A stretch of DNA of 64,000 bases from assembly GCA_947166905.1 (NCBI GenBank), contig CAMVFZ010000007.1, positions 1-64,000 on the forward strand, written 5' to 3'. A program made the position numbers and the translations under genes. Positions 15,992-24,987 of the stretch are shown piece after piece. Position 1 is the stretch's first letter; each line of letters opens with the position of its first letter. Origin of the DNA: an uncultured Prevotellaceae bacterium. Its GTDB lineage: Bacteria; Bacteroidota; Bacteroidia; Bacteroidales; UBA932. Below the pieces are notes generated by a model that made no database searches, was not told where the DNA came from, and saw only the letters and a list, made by a program, of their open reading frames with translations.

Positions 15992-18823
15992 ATGCCAACA
16001 GAAGGTAACATAATAATAAAAGGTGCTAATGTTAACAACCTTAAGAACGTTTCCCTGGAAATCCCCAGGGGAAAACTTGTGGTTGTTACCGGCATTTCCG
16101 GATCCGGAAAGTCTTCTTTGGCCTTCGACACCCTCTTCGCAGAGGGCCAGCGCCGCTTTGCTGAAAGCCTTTCTTCTTACGCCCGTCAGTTCCTTGGCAG
16201 GATGAGCAAGCCTGACGTAGAACTCATAGACGGCGTTCCTCCGGCAATAGCCATAGAGCAGAAAGTGAATATCAAGAACCCCCGCTCTACCGTTGCTACC
16301 ACCACGGAAATATATGATTATCTGAGGCTTATCTTTGCTCGCATCGGCAAAACGTATTCCCCTTTAAGCGGTAGGGAAGTAAAGGCTCACACCGCCAGCG
16401 ATGTTTTGGCTTTCATCTATGCCAATGCCGGCAAGACCCTTTATCTGTTGGCCGATGTCTCCTGGAAGGACAGGGAAGACAAGACGGAACTATTGCTCTC
16501 CCTTAAGGAACAGGGTTATACCCGTCTTTGGACAGGCCGCCCCCAGCGCATAGATGATGTATTGCAGGCTTCCGCCGATGGCGCTTTTCCGTCCGATGCC
16601 TACCTTTTGGTAGACCGCTTTACTGCCGTAGCTGAGGGCGCCGACAAAGATCTGGAAACCAGGCTTCACTCTTCTATAACCACTTGTTTCTCAATGGGAA
16701 AGGGTGTGCTGTACGTGGTGGATGATGAAGATAAAAAAGAGCGATTTTCCACTGCCTTTGAGCTGGATGGAATCACCTTCAAGGTGCCGGACGAATATAT
16801 GTTCAGCTTCAACAGTCCGCTGGGCGCCTGCCCGGTTTGCGGCGGACTTGGGAAAATCATCGGCATAAGTGAAGACCTTGTGGTGCCGGATAAGACAAAA
16901 ACCATCTACGATGGGGCTATTGCCTGCTGGCGCGGAGATAAGATGGGGTGGTTCCGGGATCAGGTTGTCAAGGTGGCAGAACGCTATGATATTCCGGTAT
17001 TTACGCCATACTGTCAGCTTACCAAAAAGCAGAAGGAAACCCTGTGGAACACCCATAGCGTAGAGGGGGACGATAACTCCATGGTGGGTATCCGGGAGTT
17101 CTTTGACTGGGTAGAAGCCAATCGCTACAAGATACAGTATAAGTTCATGCTCAACCGCTTCAGCGGCAGGACTGTTTGCAATGAGTGCGGTGGCACAAGG
17201 CTACGCAAGGATGCCTCTTACGTTAAAATAGGCGGAAAGACCATCAGTGACCTGCTTTCTATGAATGTGGCAGAGCTGCTGGGCTTTTTCAATACTCTTG
17301 AACTTTCAGAAAGTGACCGCTCCATTGCCGGCAAGGCTATAGAAGAGGTTACTTCCCGTCTTCAGTATATTTCCGATGTCGGCCTGGATTACCTTACGCT
17401 GGACCGTCCAAGCAACAGCCTTTCCGGCGGAGAGAGCCAGAGAATCAATCTTGTAACCGCGCTTGGAAGTTCGCTCGTAGGCTCTATGTACATCTTGGAT
17501 GAGCCTTCAATCGGCTTGCATCCAAGGGATACGGAGCGTCTGATAGGGGTACTCAAGCATCTGAGGGACATCGGCAATACGGTTATTGTGGTGGAGCACG
17601 ACGAAGAGATTATGCGTGCGGCGGACCTGCTGATAGACCTCGGCCCCAAGGCCGGTATCGGCGGCGGAGAAGTGGTGTTCAAAGGACAGCTGCCCCCGGC
17701 AGGGGAGCCTGTCCCGGCGTCATCGGCGCAGAGTCTTACCCTTAAATATTTGGCAGGGGAGCGCAGGATTCCGGAGCGTAGCGTAAGGCCTTGGACTTAT
17801 TCTATCAAGGTGGAGGGCGCCATGGAGCATAATCTGAAGGATATTGACGTGGCCTTCCCGCTTGGGGCGCTTACGGTTGTGACTGGTGTCAGCGGTAGTG
17901 GAAAGTCTTCGTTGGTGGGAGATATACTGTATCCTGCTTTGCAGCGTAAAATCAGCGAAACAGGACCGCTGCCGGGCGTTTTCCGCAGCCTGGGCGGCAA
18001 CGTAGACCGCATCAGCCGCGTAGAGTATGTGGATCAGAATCCCATCGGCAAGAGCTCACGGTCCAATGCCGTTACCTATCTTAAGGTGTACGACGACATC
18101 CGCAAGCTGTTCTCTGCCCAGCAGTATGCCAAAATCAACGGTTACACTCCGTCTTACTTCTCCTTCAATCAGGAGGGCGGCCGTTGTCCGGAGTGCCAGG
18201 GAGAAGGAATTATCCGCATTCCGATGCAGTTTATGGCCGATGTCACCATGGTTTGCGATGCCTGCGGTGGCCGTCGTTTCAAGCCGGATATCCTGGAGGT
18301 CCGTTACAAAGAAAAGAATATCGACGATATACTTAATATGAGCGTGGAGGAGGCTATCGCCTTCTTTGGCAGTCAGCCGGAAGAGGAGGCCCGCACAATT
18401 GCGGTCAAGCTTCAGCCGCTCATGGACGTTGGCCTGTCTTACATAAAGCTGGGCCAGAGCAGCAGTACTCTTTCCGGCGGAGAGAGCCAGCGTATCAAAC
18501 TGGCGTCCTTCCTTAATTTGGAAGAGAGCGGTCGCAAAAAGATACTTTTCCTTTTTGATGAGCCTACCACGGGCCTGCATTTCTACGATATAGAGAAGTT
18601 GCTGAAGGCCTTTGACGCTCTGCTTGACAAGGGCCACAGCATAATAGTGGTAGAGCATAATCCGGAGGTTATTTTACGTGCCGATTGGATAATAGACCTT
18701 GGCCCGGAGGCGGGAGATGGTGGCGGAAAAATCGTCTTCCAGGGCACTCCAGGCAAGCTTTTGTCCGATGGTAAGGGCCATACGGCCGATTATATGAGAA
18801 AAATTTCCAACTATGGCAAATAA
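15992..18823 (+). CDS. uvrA: Excinuclease ABC subunit A
   Basis: 943 residues, full length. UvrA recognises bulky DNA damage as a dimer and loads UvrB in nucleotide excision repair. Two ABC modules are visible: Walker [11 protein letters not shown] (about 34-43) and [10 protein letters not shown] in the second half, two signature motifs [11 protein letters not shown] and [11 protein letters not shown], and Walker B regions ending in DEPSIGLHP and DEPTTGLH. Zinc-finger cysteine pairs are CPVCGG, CNECGG, CPECQG and CDACGG. The last 11 bp overlap the start of the following glycosyltransferase gene, so that gene is probably read from the uvrA transcript. Confidence 0.97.
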   Translation: MPTEGNIIIKGANVNNLKNVSLEIPRGKLVVVTGISGSGKSSLAFDTLFAEGQRRFAESLSSYARQFLGRMSKPDVELIDGVPPAIAIEQKVNIKNPRSTVATTTEIYDYLRLIFARIGKTYSPLSGREVKAHTASDVLAFIYANAGKTLYLLADVSWKDREDKTELLLSLKEQGYTRLWTGRPQRIDDVLQASADGAFPSDAYLLVDRFTAVAEGADKDLETRLHSSITTCFSMGKGVLYVVDDEDKKERFSTAFELDGITFKVPDEYMFSFNSPLGACPVCGGLGKIIGISEDLVVPDKTKTIYDGAIACWRGDKMGWFRDQVVKVAERYDIPVFTPYCQLTKKQKETLWNTHSVEGDDNSMVGIREFFDWVEANRYKIQYKFMLNRFSGRTVCNECGGTRLRKDASYVKIGGKTISDLLSMNVAELLGFFNTLELSESDRSIAGKAIEEVTSRLQYISDVGLDYLTLDRPSNSLSGGESQRINLVTALGSSLVGSMYILDEPSIGLHPRDTERLIGVLKHLRDIGNTVIVVEHDEEIMRAADLLIDLGPKAGIGGGEVVFKGQLPPAGEPVPASSAQSLTLKYLAGERRIPERSVRPWTYSIKVEGAMEHNLKDIDVAFPLGALTVVTGVSGSGKSSLVGDILYPALQRKISETGPLPGVFRSLGGNVDRISRVEYVDQNPIGKSSRSNAVTYLKVYDDIRKLFSAQQYAKINGYTPSYFSFNQEGGRCPECQGEGIIRIPMQFMADVTMVCDACGGRRFKPDILEVRYKEKNIDDILNMSVEEAIAFFGSQPEEEARTIAVKLQPLMDVGLSYIKLGQSSSTLSGGESQRIKLASFLNLEESGRKKILFLFDEPTTGLHFYDIEKLLKAFDALLDKGHSIIVVEHNPEVILRADWIIDLGPEAGDGGGKIVFQGTPGKLLSDGKGHTADYMRKISNYGK

Positions 18824-19655
18824 GAAGATAGCGGCCGTTACGATGGTCCGCAACGACGATTTTTATCTGCGCAAGTGGGTTGAGTACTATGGCGCCCAGC
18901 TTGGCAAGGAGAACCTTTACATCTACTTTGACGGTATAGACCAGGTGATTGCGCCTTTCTGCGAGGGTACTTATGCAGAGTTGGTGCCTAAGATTGGCTC
19001 CCAGGTGGTTGAGGCGGAGAAGGGGCGCTTGAGCTTCCTTTCCGGTAAGGCGGCGGATTTGCTTGCCGGTGGCTATGACCTTGTGATTGGTGTAGATGCC
19101 GATGAGTTCATTGTCGTAGACCCTAAGCTTGGCAAGACTCTTCCGGAGTATTTGTCTTCGATCAAGATTCGTGGTTCGGTTTCCGGTCTTGGCGTTGATT
19201 TTGGCCAGAAGTTGGGAGAGGAGCCCGATATTACAGAGGATAAGCCTTTCTTGCAGCAGCGCCATTACGGCCAGCTTGGTACGCGTTATACCAAGCCTTC
19301 AGTCCTTGCCAAACCTCTTCGCTGGGGTAGCGGTTTCCATCGGATTAAGGGGCATAACTTCCATATTGCCAAGGATTTGTACCTCTTCCATTTTGGCTAC
19401 TTCGATATGAAGCGTCTGGAAGATCGCTTCAAGGATAAGGATCGTCTGGCGCAGGGCTGGGGCAAGCACATGGAGAAGCGTTCGCGTACTATCCGTCTTG
19501 TTTCAGAGAAGAAGGCGCGTGATTTTGAGAAGTGGACCAAATTTGCACGTTGCTGCCAGACCATAGTCCGTCCTCCTTACGCTCTTAACAAGCCGGCTAT
19601 GTTCGAGGCCAAGATTATCGTCCGTATTCCTGACAGATTCCAGAATATTGTTTAG
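18813..19655 (+). CDS. Glycosyltransferase family 2-like protein
   Basis: 280 residues, no signal peptide or membrane segment. The N-terminus AAVTMVRNDDFYLRKWVEYYGAQLG is typical of the Glyco_tranf_2_4 type (GT2/GT92-like), in which a nucleotide-sugar-binding fold starts with '...v.mvrNE...l..Wi.yh...G'. A metal-binding DxD-type motif is GVDADEFIVV (about residues 93-102). The C-terminal part has FHRIKGHNFHIAKDLYLFHFGY, typical of the group. It should transfer a sugar in the cytoplasm during surface glycan assembly. It overlaps uvrA by 11 bp and is followed 2 bp later by a Stealth-family gene, and this pairing supports a capsule/LPS-like role. Confidence 0.85.
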   Translation: MANKKIAAVTMVRNDDFYLRKWVEYYGAQLGKENLYIYFDGIDQVIAPFCEGTYAELVPKIGSQVVEAEKGRLSFLSGKAADLLAGGYDLVIGVDADEFIVVDPKLGKTLPEYLSSIKIRGSVSGLGVDFGQKLGEEPDITEDKPFLQQRHYGQLGTRYTKPSVLAKPLRWGSGFHRIKGHNFHIAKDLYLFHFGYFDMKRLEDRFKDKDRLAQGWGKHMEKRSRTIRLVSEKKARDFEKWTKFARCCQTIVRPPYALNKPAMFEAKIIVRIPDRFQNIV

Positions 19656-19657
19656 AA

Positions 19658-20629
19658 ATGGCTGATTTCCAGATAGATGCGCTGCTTCCGTGGGTGGACG
19701 GGGACGACCCCGTGCTCAAGGCAAAACGCAGCCAATACATGACTGGCGTTGCCGCCGGTAATGACGATGTTGCAGGCGCTACGCGCTACAAGAGCATCGG
19801 AGAGATCAAGTACTGCGTTGCTTCCATACTGCGTTTTGCGCCCTTCATCCGCAAGATTTTCATTATGACCGACGGTCAGGATCCCGGCCTGGGACCCTTC
19901 ATAGAGAAGAACTTCCCGGGACAAAGTTCCAAGATAGAAATCATAGATCATAGCGTCATTTTCAAGGGCTACGAGCATGCCTTGCCGGTGTTCAATTCCA
20001 ACGCCATAGAGGCTGTGTTCTGGAATATCCCGCAAATGAGCGAGCATATTCTTTATTTTAACGACGATTTCATGCTGACTTCGCCCGTCAGGCCGGAGGA
20101 TTTCTTCCGTCCGGATGGTAGGGTAGTGTGCTTTGGCTCGTGGTTCCTAACCGCTTTCGGAAAGCTTCTGCGGGCTGTCAAGCCTAAGCATAACGGCCAT
20201 AAGACCATCGGCTTTAAGGATTTGATGATCAATGGTTTGGATTATTATGGTGGTGGCTGGCGCTTCATTAATCTTGGTCATACGCCCAGGCCGCTTCTGA
20301 AGAGTTGGTTCCAGAATTGGGCTAAGGAGCGTGACGATATGGTTCAGACTAATATTACTGGCCGTTTCCGTGAGCCTTTCCATTTCCAGACGCAGGAGCC
20401 TTTCTACATCGATCTCGCCCGCAAAGGGCAGCTTGATCTGGTATCGGCAGACAAGATGACGCTCTACTTCAAGCGTCGTAATGCCAAGGATTATGTTGCG
20501 CGTAAGTTGGCGTCCTTCGATGCCTCTGCCAAGCCCTTCGCCTGCTTCAATTCCCTTGACTACTGCACCCCCGAAGAGCAGTTGCAAGTCCTCTCTTGGC
20601 TCCAAAAACGCATCGGCGTCACTGAGTAG
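19658..20629 (+). CDS. Stealth family phosphotransferase (hexose-1-phosphate transferase type)
   Basis: 323 residues. Conserved regions of the Stealth family are visible: CR1 IDALLPWVDGDDPVLKAKR (6-24), CR2 with IGEIKYCVASILRFAPFIRKIF, MTDGQ and ILYFNDDFML (the catalytic region), and a histidine-rich segment KPKHNGHKTIGFK followed by PFHFQTQEPFYIDLA. Stealth proteins transfer a sugar 1-phosphate from a nucleotide sugar to a glycan, giving phosphodiester-linked polymers such as capsules. It is in the same transcription direction as the glycosyltransferase before it (2-bp gap) and converges on the LicD genes. The acceptor and donor cannot be read from sequence. Confidence 0.88.
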   Translation: MADFQIDALLPWVDGDDPVLKAKRSQYMTGVAAGNDDVAGATRYKSIGEIKYCVASILRFAPFIRKIFIMTDGQDPGLGPFIEKNFPGQSSKIEIIDHSVIFKGYEHALPVFNSNAIEAVFWNIPQMSEHILYFNDDFMLTSPVRPEDFFRPDGRVVCFGSWFLTAFGKLLRAVKPKHNGHKTIGFKDLMINGLDYYGGGWRFINLGHTPRPLLKSWFQNWAKERDDMVQTNITGRFREPFHFQTQEPFYIDLARKGQLDLVSADKMTLYFKRRNAKDYVARKLASFDASAKPFACFNSLDYCTPEEQLQVLSWLQKRIGVTE

Positions 20630-20649
20630 CTAGCCAGAGGCAGGAAGGG

Positions 20650-21435
20650 CTATTTTGCCCAGTAGACGTGGAAGCTGTGGTGGGCTTTCTGGTCTTTGGC
20701 GGGCGGGGGAGTGCGCCAGTCGCCGTACATTACGGTGAGGTACTCGTCATAGCCCTTGATGGCCATGTAGGTGTGGCCCTCGAATTCTACGTCGATGAAT
20801 TCCTTGAAGGCATCGGCCTTGGCGTGGGTCTTGAAGAAAAAGCCACCCGTGGATTCGCCGGCATACTCAGAGGTCTCGAAGGGATAGCTGCGCAGATGCT
20901 TCTCCATCTCGGCCACATTGACTTCCTTCGGTGGCTTGCCGATGCCACGGTAAAGGCCCTTCAGGCGGGACAGAAAATGGATTGAATATTTGTAGAAGTT
21001 GGTAGACTTGTAAATGCGGCGGCGGATGCGGCGATACTTCTCAAAGTATGCCTTGAGTTCCTCTTCGCCATCCGGCTGGCCATCCAGCGGATAAACATCC
21101 ACAAAAAGGCCTCCCATCTTTATGCCCTTCTGGATAAGGATCGTACCCTTGTCAAAGACACGGGCAAAAGGGCGGTAATAAGGCTCCTGGGAGAAATAGC
21201 TCATAACATAGCTGTCATCGGCCTTGAACTCAGAGATAAAGCGGTCGTAATCAGGACGAGGCATCATAATGTCAAGGTCATCATCCCACGGGATGAAACC
21301 TTTGTGACGCAGGGCGCCGATAAGCGTGCCGGAACTAAGGGAATAGTGCACGCCGTTGGCACGACACCAGGCGTCGATAACATCCAGCATATGCACCCAG
21401 AGGGTGCGCATCTCATCTTTCGTCAGCTCCTTCAT
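20650..21435 (-). CDS. LicD family phosphotransferase (copy 1)
   Basis: 261 residues. The LicD core is plain: HYSLSSGTLIGALRHKGFIP followed by WDDDLDIMMPRPDYDRF, and the later LFVDVYPLDGQPD and HTYMAIKGYDEYLTVMYGDW segments. LicD enzymes move phosphocholine or a related phospho-group from a CDP-activated donor onto glycans. The start is ATG at 21435, whose A overlaps the last base of the stop codon of the upstream LicD gene (TAATG), so the two are translationally coupled; a longer open frame extends upstream but lies inside the neighbouring gene. No signal peptide. Confidence 0.9.
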   Translation of the reverse strand: MKELTKDEMRTLWVHMLDVIDAWCRANGVHYSLSSGTLIGALRHKGFIPWDDDLDIMMPRPDYDRFISEFKADDSYVMSYFSQEPYYRPFARVFDKGTILIQKGIKMGGLFVDVYPLDGQPDGEEELKAYFEKYRRIRRRIYKSTNFYKYSIHFLSRLKGLYRGIGKPPKEVNVAEMEKHLRSYPFETSEYAGESTGGFFFKTHAKADAFKEFIDVEFEGHTYMAIKGYDEYLTVMYGDWRTPPPAKDQKAHHSFHVYWAK

Positions 21436-22238
21436 TATGCATCCTCCTTGAACCAGGCCAGAATAGCATGGCTCTTGCGCTTCTCCTCCGGAGGCAGCTG
21501 CATATAATCCCCGAACTGTCCGCGCAGGAAGGCATCCCAATCGGCGATAGCACGGAACTTATGGCCCTCGAATTCAACCTCTGTGTACTTGTCAAAAACG
21601 TGGCGGTCATAGATTTCTATAGTACCCATGCCTCCTGAAACCGGACCGCAGTAAGGAGAGTCGATGTTATTGTACTGGATAAGATAATCCTCGCACTTAT
21701 GGAACCACCAGTCCGCCGAATGCCTGTGAGCCACTATCTTGGGAATGATAGGATCGTGGAAGGTAAAGGGGAAGAACGGCCTCTGGCTAAGGTAGATACG
21801 GTGCCTCAGGCGCGTAACCGTACGGGCGAACTCGTAGTGCTTGGCAGGGTCTGCCGGGGCATTGTCTACCGGGAAGATATCTATGTTGATGCCGAACTTA
21901 TAAAGATACTTGCGTTTGAGCTCCTGGCAAACGGAGGTATTGTCCTGAACCTTTCCGTAGCAAAGTATGCACTTGGTCTCCGGAGTATCGGTATTGTACA
22001 GCGATGTAAACCTGGCCCCTTTCTTTGGGAAGAGCTCCAGGAAGCGCTCGAAGTCCTTTCGAGGCATCATAATGTCAAGGTCATCGTCCCAGGGGATGAA
22101 GCCCTTATGCCTTATAGCACCCAGAAGGGTACCGTAGGTCAGGGAATAAGTTATGTCGTTTTCGCGGCAGAATTTATCCACCTCTATAAGGATATCAAGC
22201 AGGGCAAGTTGAAGCTGCCGCAGGGAGAGATAATTCAT
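21435..22238 (-). CDS. LicD family phosphotransferase (copy 2)
   Basis: 267 residues with the same core as its neighbour: ITYSLTYGTLLGAIRHKGFI, then WDDDLDIMMPRKDFERFLEL, NIDIFPVDNAP and a C-terminal VEFEGHKFRAIADWDAFLRG followed by QFGDYMQLPPEEKR. The DDDLDI acidic cluster is the probable metal/nucleotide site of this nucleotidyltransferase-like fold. First gene of a two-gene minus-strand unit, divergent from the third LicD gene across a 78-bp promoter region. Confidence 0.9.
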   Translation of the reverse strand: MNYLSLRQLQLALLDILIEVDKFCRENDITYSLTYGTLLGAIRHKGFIPWDDDLDIMMPRKDFERFLELFPKKGARFTSLYNTDTPETKCILCYGKVQDNTSVCQELKRKYLYKFGINIDIFPVDNAPADPAKHYEFARTVTRLRHRIYLSQRPFFPFTFHDPIIPKIVAHRHSADWWFHKCEDYLIQYNNIDSPYCGPVSGGMGTIEIYDRHVFDKYTEVEFEGHKFRAIADWDAFLRGQFGDYMQLPPEEKRKSHAILAWFKEDA

Positions 22239-22259
22239 ACTATTGTTGCTTTTTCTCCC

Positions 22260-22289
22260 ACAAATATATAAATTTTTGCGTATATTTGC
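22260..22289. promoter_or_regulatory. Divergent -7 boxes between LicD genes
   Basis: Minus-strand TATATTTGT (22268-22260) serves the LicD pair to the left; plus-strand TATATTTGC (22281-22289) serves the LicD-HisC-LicC genes to the right. Both match TAnnTTTGY. They are 12 bp apart, so the two promoters overlap and may compete or be co-regulated. Confidence 0.55.
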
Positions 22290-22316
22290 TGAATTATTTA
22301 TAGAATGGCGGATTAG

Positions 22317-23144
22317 ATGAGGAAAATGACGCTACAGGACATACAGTCCTTCAGTTTGGAAATACTTAAAGTCGTAGATAAGTTCTGCAAGGAAAACAAT
22401 ATAACATACTTCCTTGCATATGGCACGTTGCTTGGCGCTGTACGCCACAAAGGTTTCATTCCCTGGGACGACGATATCGATATACTGCTTCCCAGACCGG
22501 ATTACGATAGATTGCTTAAGACCTTCAACGTCCCCGGATTCAAGGTTTTCGATGCATCGGACCCCAATATGCTTCTCCCTTATTCAAGGATTTGCGACAC
22601 TACCAGGACCATGGTCAAGACCACCAGCCCCTGGTACAAGGGCACCATCAAGTCCGGCATGTGGATAGATCTCTTCCCTCTGGATGCCGTATCCGATGAT
22701 CCTGAAGAGTTCAAGGCCCAGTACAAGAGGGCGTTGGACGATTATCGTGAGACTGTGGCAATACGTCGCCGCAAAACCTCTTTTGACCGTGACTTTGGAA
22801 TGAAGCGCAACGGAAAAACCTTACTGCACAGATTCCTGCACCCGTTCCGTCACTTCCAGGATCCGATGCCTGCCAAGAACAAACTTATGGCAGAAATGGC
22901 AGCCTGCCCGGAATACGGTTCAACGGCACATGTATCCATGCTGCCCTGTCCGGAGCCCAGGTGGGAATGGTTCCCCATAGAGGACTTCGCCTCTGCGGTA
23001 GACCTTCAGTTCTGCGACGTCAAACTGCCCGCTCCTGTGGGTTGGGATCACCTGCTTCATCAGCTTTGGGGCGACTATATGCAGCTTCCTCCGGAGAAGG
23101 ATCGCCATCCCAAGCAGACTTATTTAAGAAACTTTTGGCTATAA
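22317..23144 (+). CDS. LicD family phosphotransferase (copy 3)
   Basis: 275 residues. Core ITYFLAYGTLLGAVRHKGFI, then WDDDIDILLPRPDYDRLLK and MWIDLFPLDAVSDD; C-terminus WDHLLHQLWGDYMQLPPEKD resembles copy 2. The internal half has a basic insertion (AIRRRKTSFDRDFGMKRNGK) as in many LicD proteins of capsule loci. Start at ATG 22317; ATG 22326 is an alternative. It heads a plus-strand unit with a HisC-like enzyme (12-bp gap) and a LicC-like nucleotidyltransferase, which together could supply the activated donor for all three LicD proteins. Confidence 0.9.
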   Translation: MRKMTLQDIQSFSLEILKVVDKFCKENNITYFLAYGTLLGAVRHKGFIPWDDDIDILLPRPDYDRLLKTFNVPGFKVFDASDPNMLLPYSRICDTTRTMVKTTSPWYKGTIKSGMWIDLFPLDAVSDDPEEFKAQYKRALDDYRETVAIRRRKTSFDRDFGMKRNGKTLLHRFLHPFRHFQDPMPAKNKLMAEMAACPEYGSTAHVSMLPCPEPRWEWFPIEDFASAVDLQFCDVKLPAPVGWDHLLHQLWGDYMQLPPEKDRHPKQTYLRNFWL

Positions 23145-23156
23145 TAACACAGATAT

Positions 23157-24266
23157 ATGGAGTTTATCAACAAATACCTGCGTAACCTGAAGCCCTACAA
23201 GCTCGCTTCCCATAAGATATGGGCGGTAGAGCCTAAAGACCGCGAGGGCATACTCAAGTTGGACTGGAACGAGGCTACCGTGCCGCCTTCACCTAAGGTG
23301 ACTGCACGTGTAAAAGAGCTTCTGGACGGCCCGAGCTTCTTTAACCTATACCCCACAACCAAGAACGACAGGCTCCTGGAAGCTATCGCCGGCTTTGTTA
23401 AACTGCCGATAGAGAATATCCAGTACTTTGGCAGTTCAGACGTACTTCATGAGTACATCTGCCGCTCCTTCCTTTGCGGCGGGGACAAGGTGCTGATGCT
23501 GGGCCCGTCATACGATAACTTCCGCCTGACCTGCCAGTCCGGCGGTGCAGAGGTGTCGTTCTTCTACTACAACGACGACTTCACCTTTGACGCAGCCGCA
23601 TTCGAGTCCACCCTGGCTTCCCTTAAGCCCGTGATGACCTATATCTGTAATCCTAACAACCCTACAGGTAATTACCATACTCCGGAATACATCCGTCATC
23701 TGCTGGAGACCTTCCCCCAGACGCTCTTCCTTATTGACGAGGCTTACGGAGAGTTTGCCGGGGAAAGCAGCAAGGATCTGGTGCTTAAGTACGACAACAT
23801 CATCGTTACCAGAACCCTGTCAAAGGCCTTTGCAATGGCCAACTTCCGCATCGGTTACCTGCTGGCAAGCGAGGCCAACATCGCCGCCATCGGCAAGATT
23901 CGCAACCCCAAAAACATTACTACAATATCGCAGGAGGCTGCTGTGGCCGCCTTAGAGGACTCTGACTACATGTGGGCTTACGTAGACCAGGTACACAAGG
24001 GTCAGGAATACTTCATAGAGGCATCCGCACAGTTCGCAGACCATTACACTGTTTATCCCAGCCGTGGAAACTTCAACCTGCTCAAGTTCCATACAAGGGA
24101 AGAGAAAATGGCCCTGCTTGGCTACCTTGCAGACCACGACATCTTTGTAAGGGACACCACCCAGGCACCTTCTGTAGAGATGTGCTTCCGCGTAACAATG
24201 GGCACCAAAAAGCAGATGGAGCGCGTAATTGGCGTAATAGGGGATTTTTACAAGAACCAGAAATAA
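23157..24266 (+). CDS. HisC-like PLP-dependent enzyme (aminotransferase class I/II or phospho-amino-acid decarboxylase)
   Basis: 369 residues, fold type I. Key residues: Asn in CNPNNPTGNY (164-173), Asp194 and Tyr197 in IDEAYGEF, the PLP lysine K223 in RTLSKAFAMA, and Arg231 in NFRIGYL that in relatives binds phosphate of PLP. LDWNEATVPPSP near the N-terminus is the HisC-family substrate-entry segment. The family includes histidinol-phosphate aminotransferase and CobD-type threonine-phosphate decarboxylases. No other his genes are near, and the neighbours are LicD and a LicC-like nucleotidyltransferase, so a role in making an amino- or aminoalcohol-phosphate for glycan decoration is more likely than histidine synthesis. 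This role is inferred. Confidence 0.82.
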   Translation: MEFINKYLRNLKPYKLASHKIWAVEPKDREGILKLDWNEATVPPSPKVTARVKELLDGPSFFNLYPTTKNDRLLEAIAGFVKLPIENIQYFGSSDVLHEYICRSFLCGGDKVLMLGPSYDNFRLTCQSGGAEVSFFYYNDDFTFDAAAFESTLASLKPVMTYICNPNNPTGNYHTPEYIRHLLETFPQTLFLIDEAYGEFAGESSKDLVLKYDNIIVTRTLSKAFAMANFRIGYLLASEANIAAIGKIRNPKNITTISQEAAVAALEDSDYMWAYVDQVHKGQEYFIEASAQFADHYTVYPSRGNFNLLKFHTREEKMALLGYLADHDIFVRDTTQAPSVEMCFRVTMGTKKQMERVIGVIGDFYKNQK

Positions 24267-24273
24267 CAGAAAT

Positions 24274-24987
24274 ATGGTAAAGACAGCCGTAATCATGGCT
24301 GCGGGTATGGGAACCCGCTTTGGCAAATACACAGAGACTATTCCCAAGGGCTTTATTCCGTTCAAGGGCAAGGCTATGGTACTCAGGTCCATAGAAACCC
24401 TGATCGATTGCGGAATAGAGAAGATTATCATAGGTACCGGCTACAAGAAAGAGGCTTATGAGGCTATCTGCAAGGATTATCCCCAGGTGGTTTGCTGCCA
24501 TAGCCCCAGGTACGCAGAGACCAATTGCCTTTACACCCTGTGGAACTGCCGTGACCTTGTAGGCAACGACGATATCCTTATGCTGGACTCTGACCTTGTG
24601 TTCGAGCGTCGCGCCATTTCAGAGCTTCTTGCCTGCCCCCACGATTCTGCAATACTGACGGCTCCTCTGACCAAGTTCCAGGATGCCTATTATGTAGAGC
24701 AGAAGCCGGACGGCCAGTTTATCGCATGGTCAAAAGACCGCAACGCCATCAATCCCTGCGGAGAGCTTGTGGGCATCCATAAGCTTAGCAGCGCCTTCTT
24801 CAAGGCAGTCTGCGATTACTACACAGCGATTGTAGACGAGCAGCCCAAACTCAGCTACGAGCCCGTCTTCACAGAGGTTTCCCTGCATACCCATCCTATC
24901 TACATCTGCAAGGTAGATCCGCTTGTCTGGTATGAAATTGACGACGAGGCAGACCTCAAGTTCGCAGAAGAGAACATCAATCTGTAA
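24274..24987 (+). CDS. LicC/PntC-like CTP:phospho-alcohol nucleotidyltransferase
   Basis: 237 residues. N-terminal nucleotide-binding motif AVIMAAGMGTRFGKYTETIP with the conserved lysine in PKGFIPF, and a metal-binding LMLDSDLVFE (about 101-110). Closest named groups: LicC (phosphocholine cytidylyltransferase) and PntC (2-aminoethylphosphonate cytidylyltransferase); substrate-pocket features CNP.. and WYEIDDEADLKFAEE at the C-terminus are seen in this family. It would make a CDP-activated phospho-compound for LicD. Seven bp separate it from the HisC-like gene. Its last 11 bp overlap the 3' end of the convergent fimbrial gene. There is no choline kinase (LicA), choline permease (LicB) or phosphonate-forming PEP mutase in this window. 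Confidence 0.85.
   Translation: MVKTAVIMAAGMGTRFGKYTETIPKGFIPFKGKAMVLRSIETLIDCGIEKIIIGTGYKKEAYEAICKDYPQVVCCHSPRYAETNCLYTLWNCRDLVGNDDILMLDSDLVFERRAISELLACPHDSAILTAPLTKFQDAYYVEQKPDGQFIAWSKDRNAINPCGELVGIHKLSSAFFKAVCDYYTAIVDEQPKLSYEPVFTEVSLHTHPIYICKVDPLVWYEIDDEADLKFAEENINL

Noticed and set aside
23157..24266. Histidine-biosynthesis HisC
   Set aside because: No other his gene nearby, and the gene sits between LicD and LicC-like genes; kept as HisC-like only.
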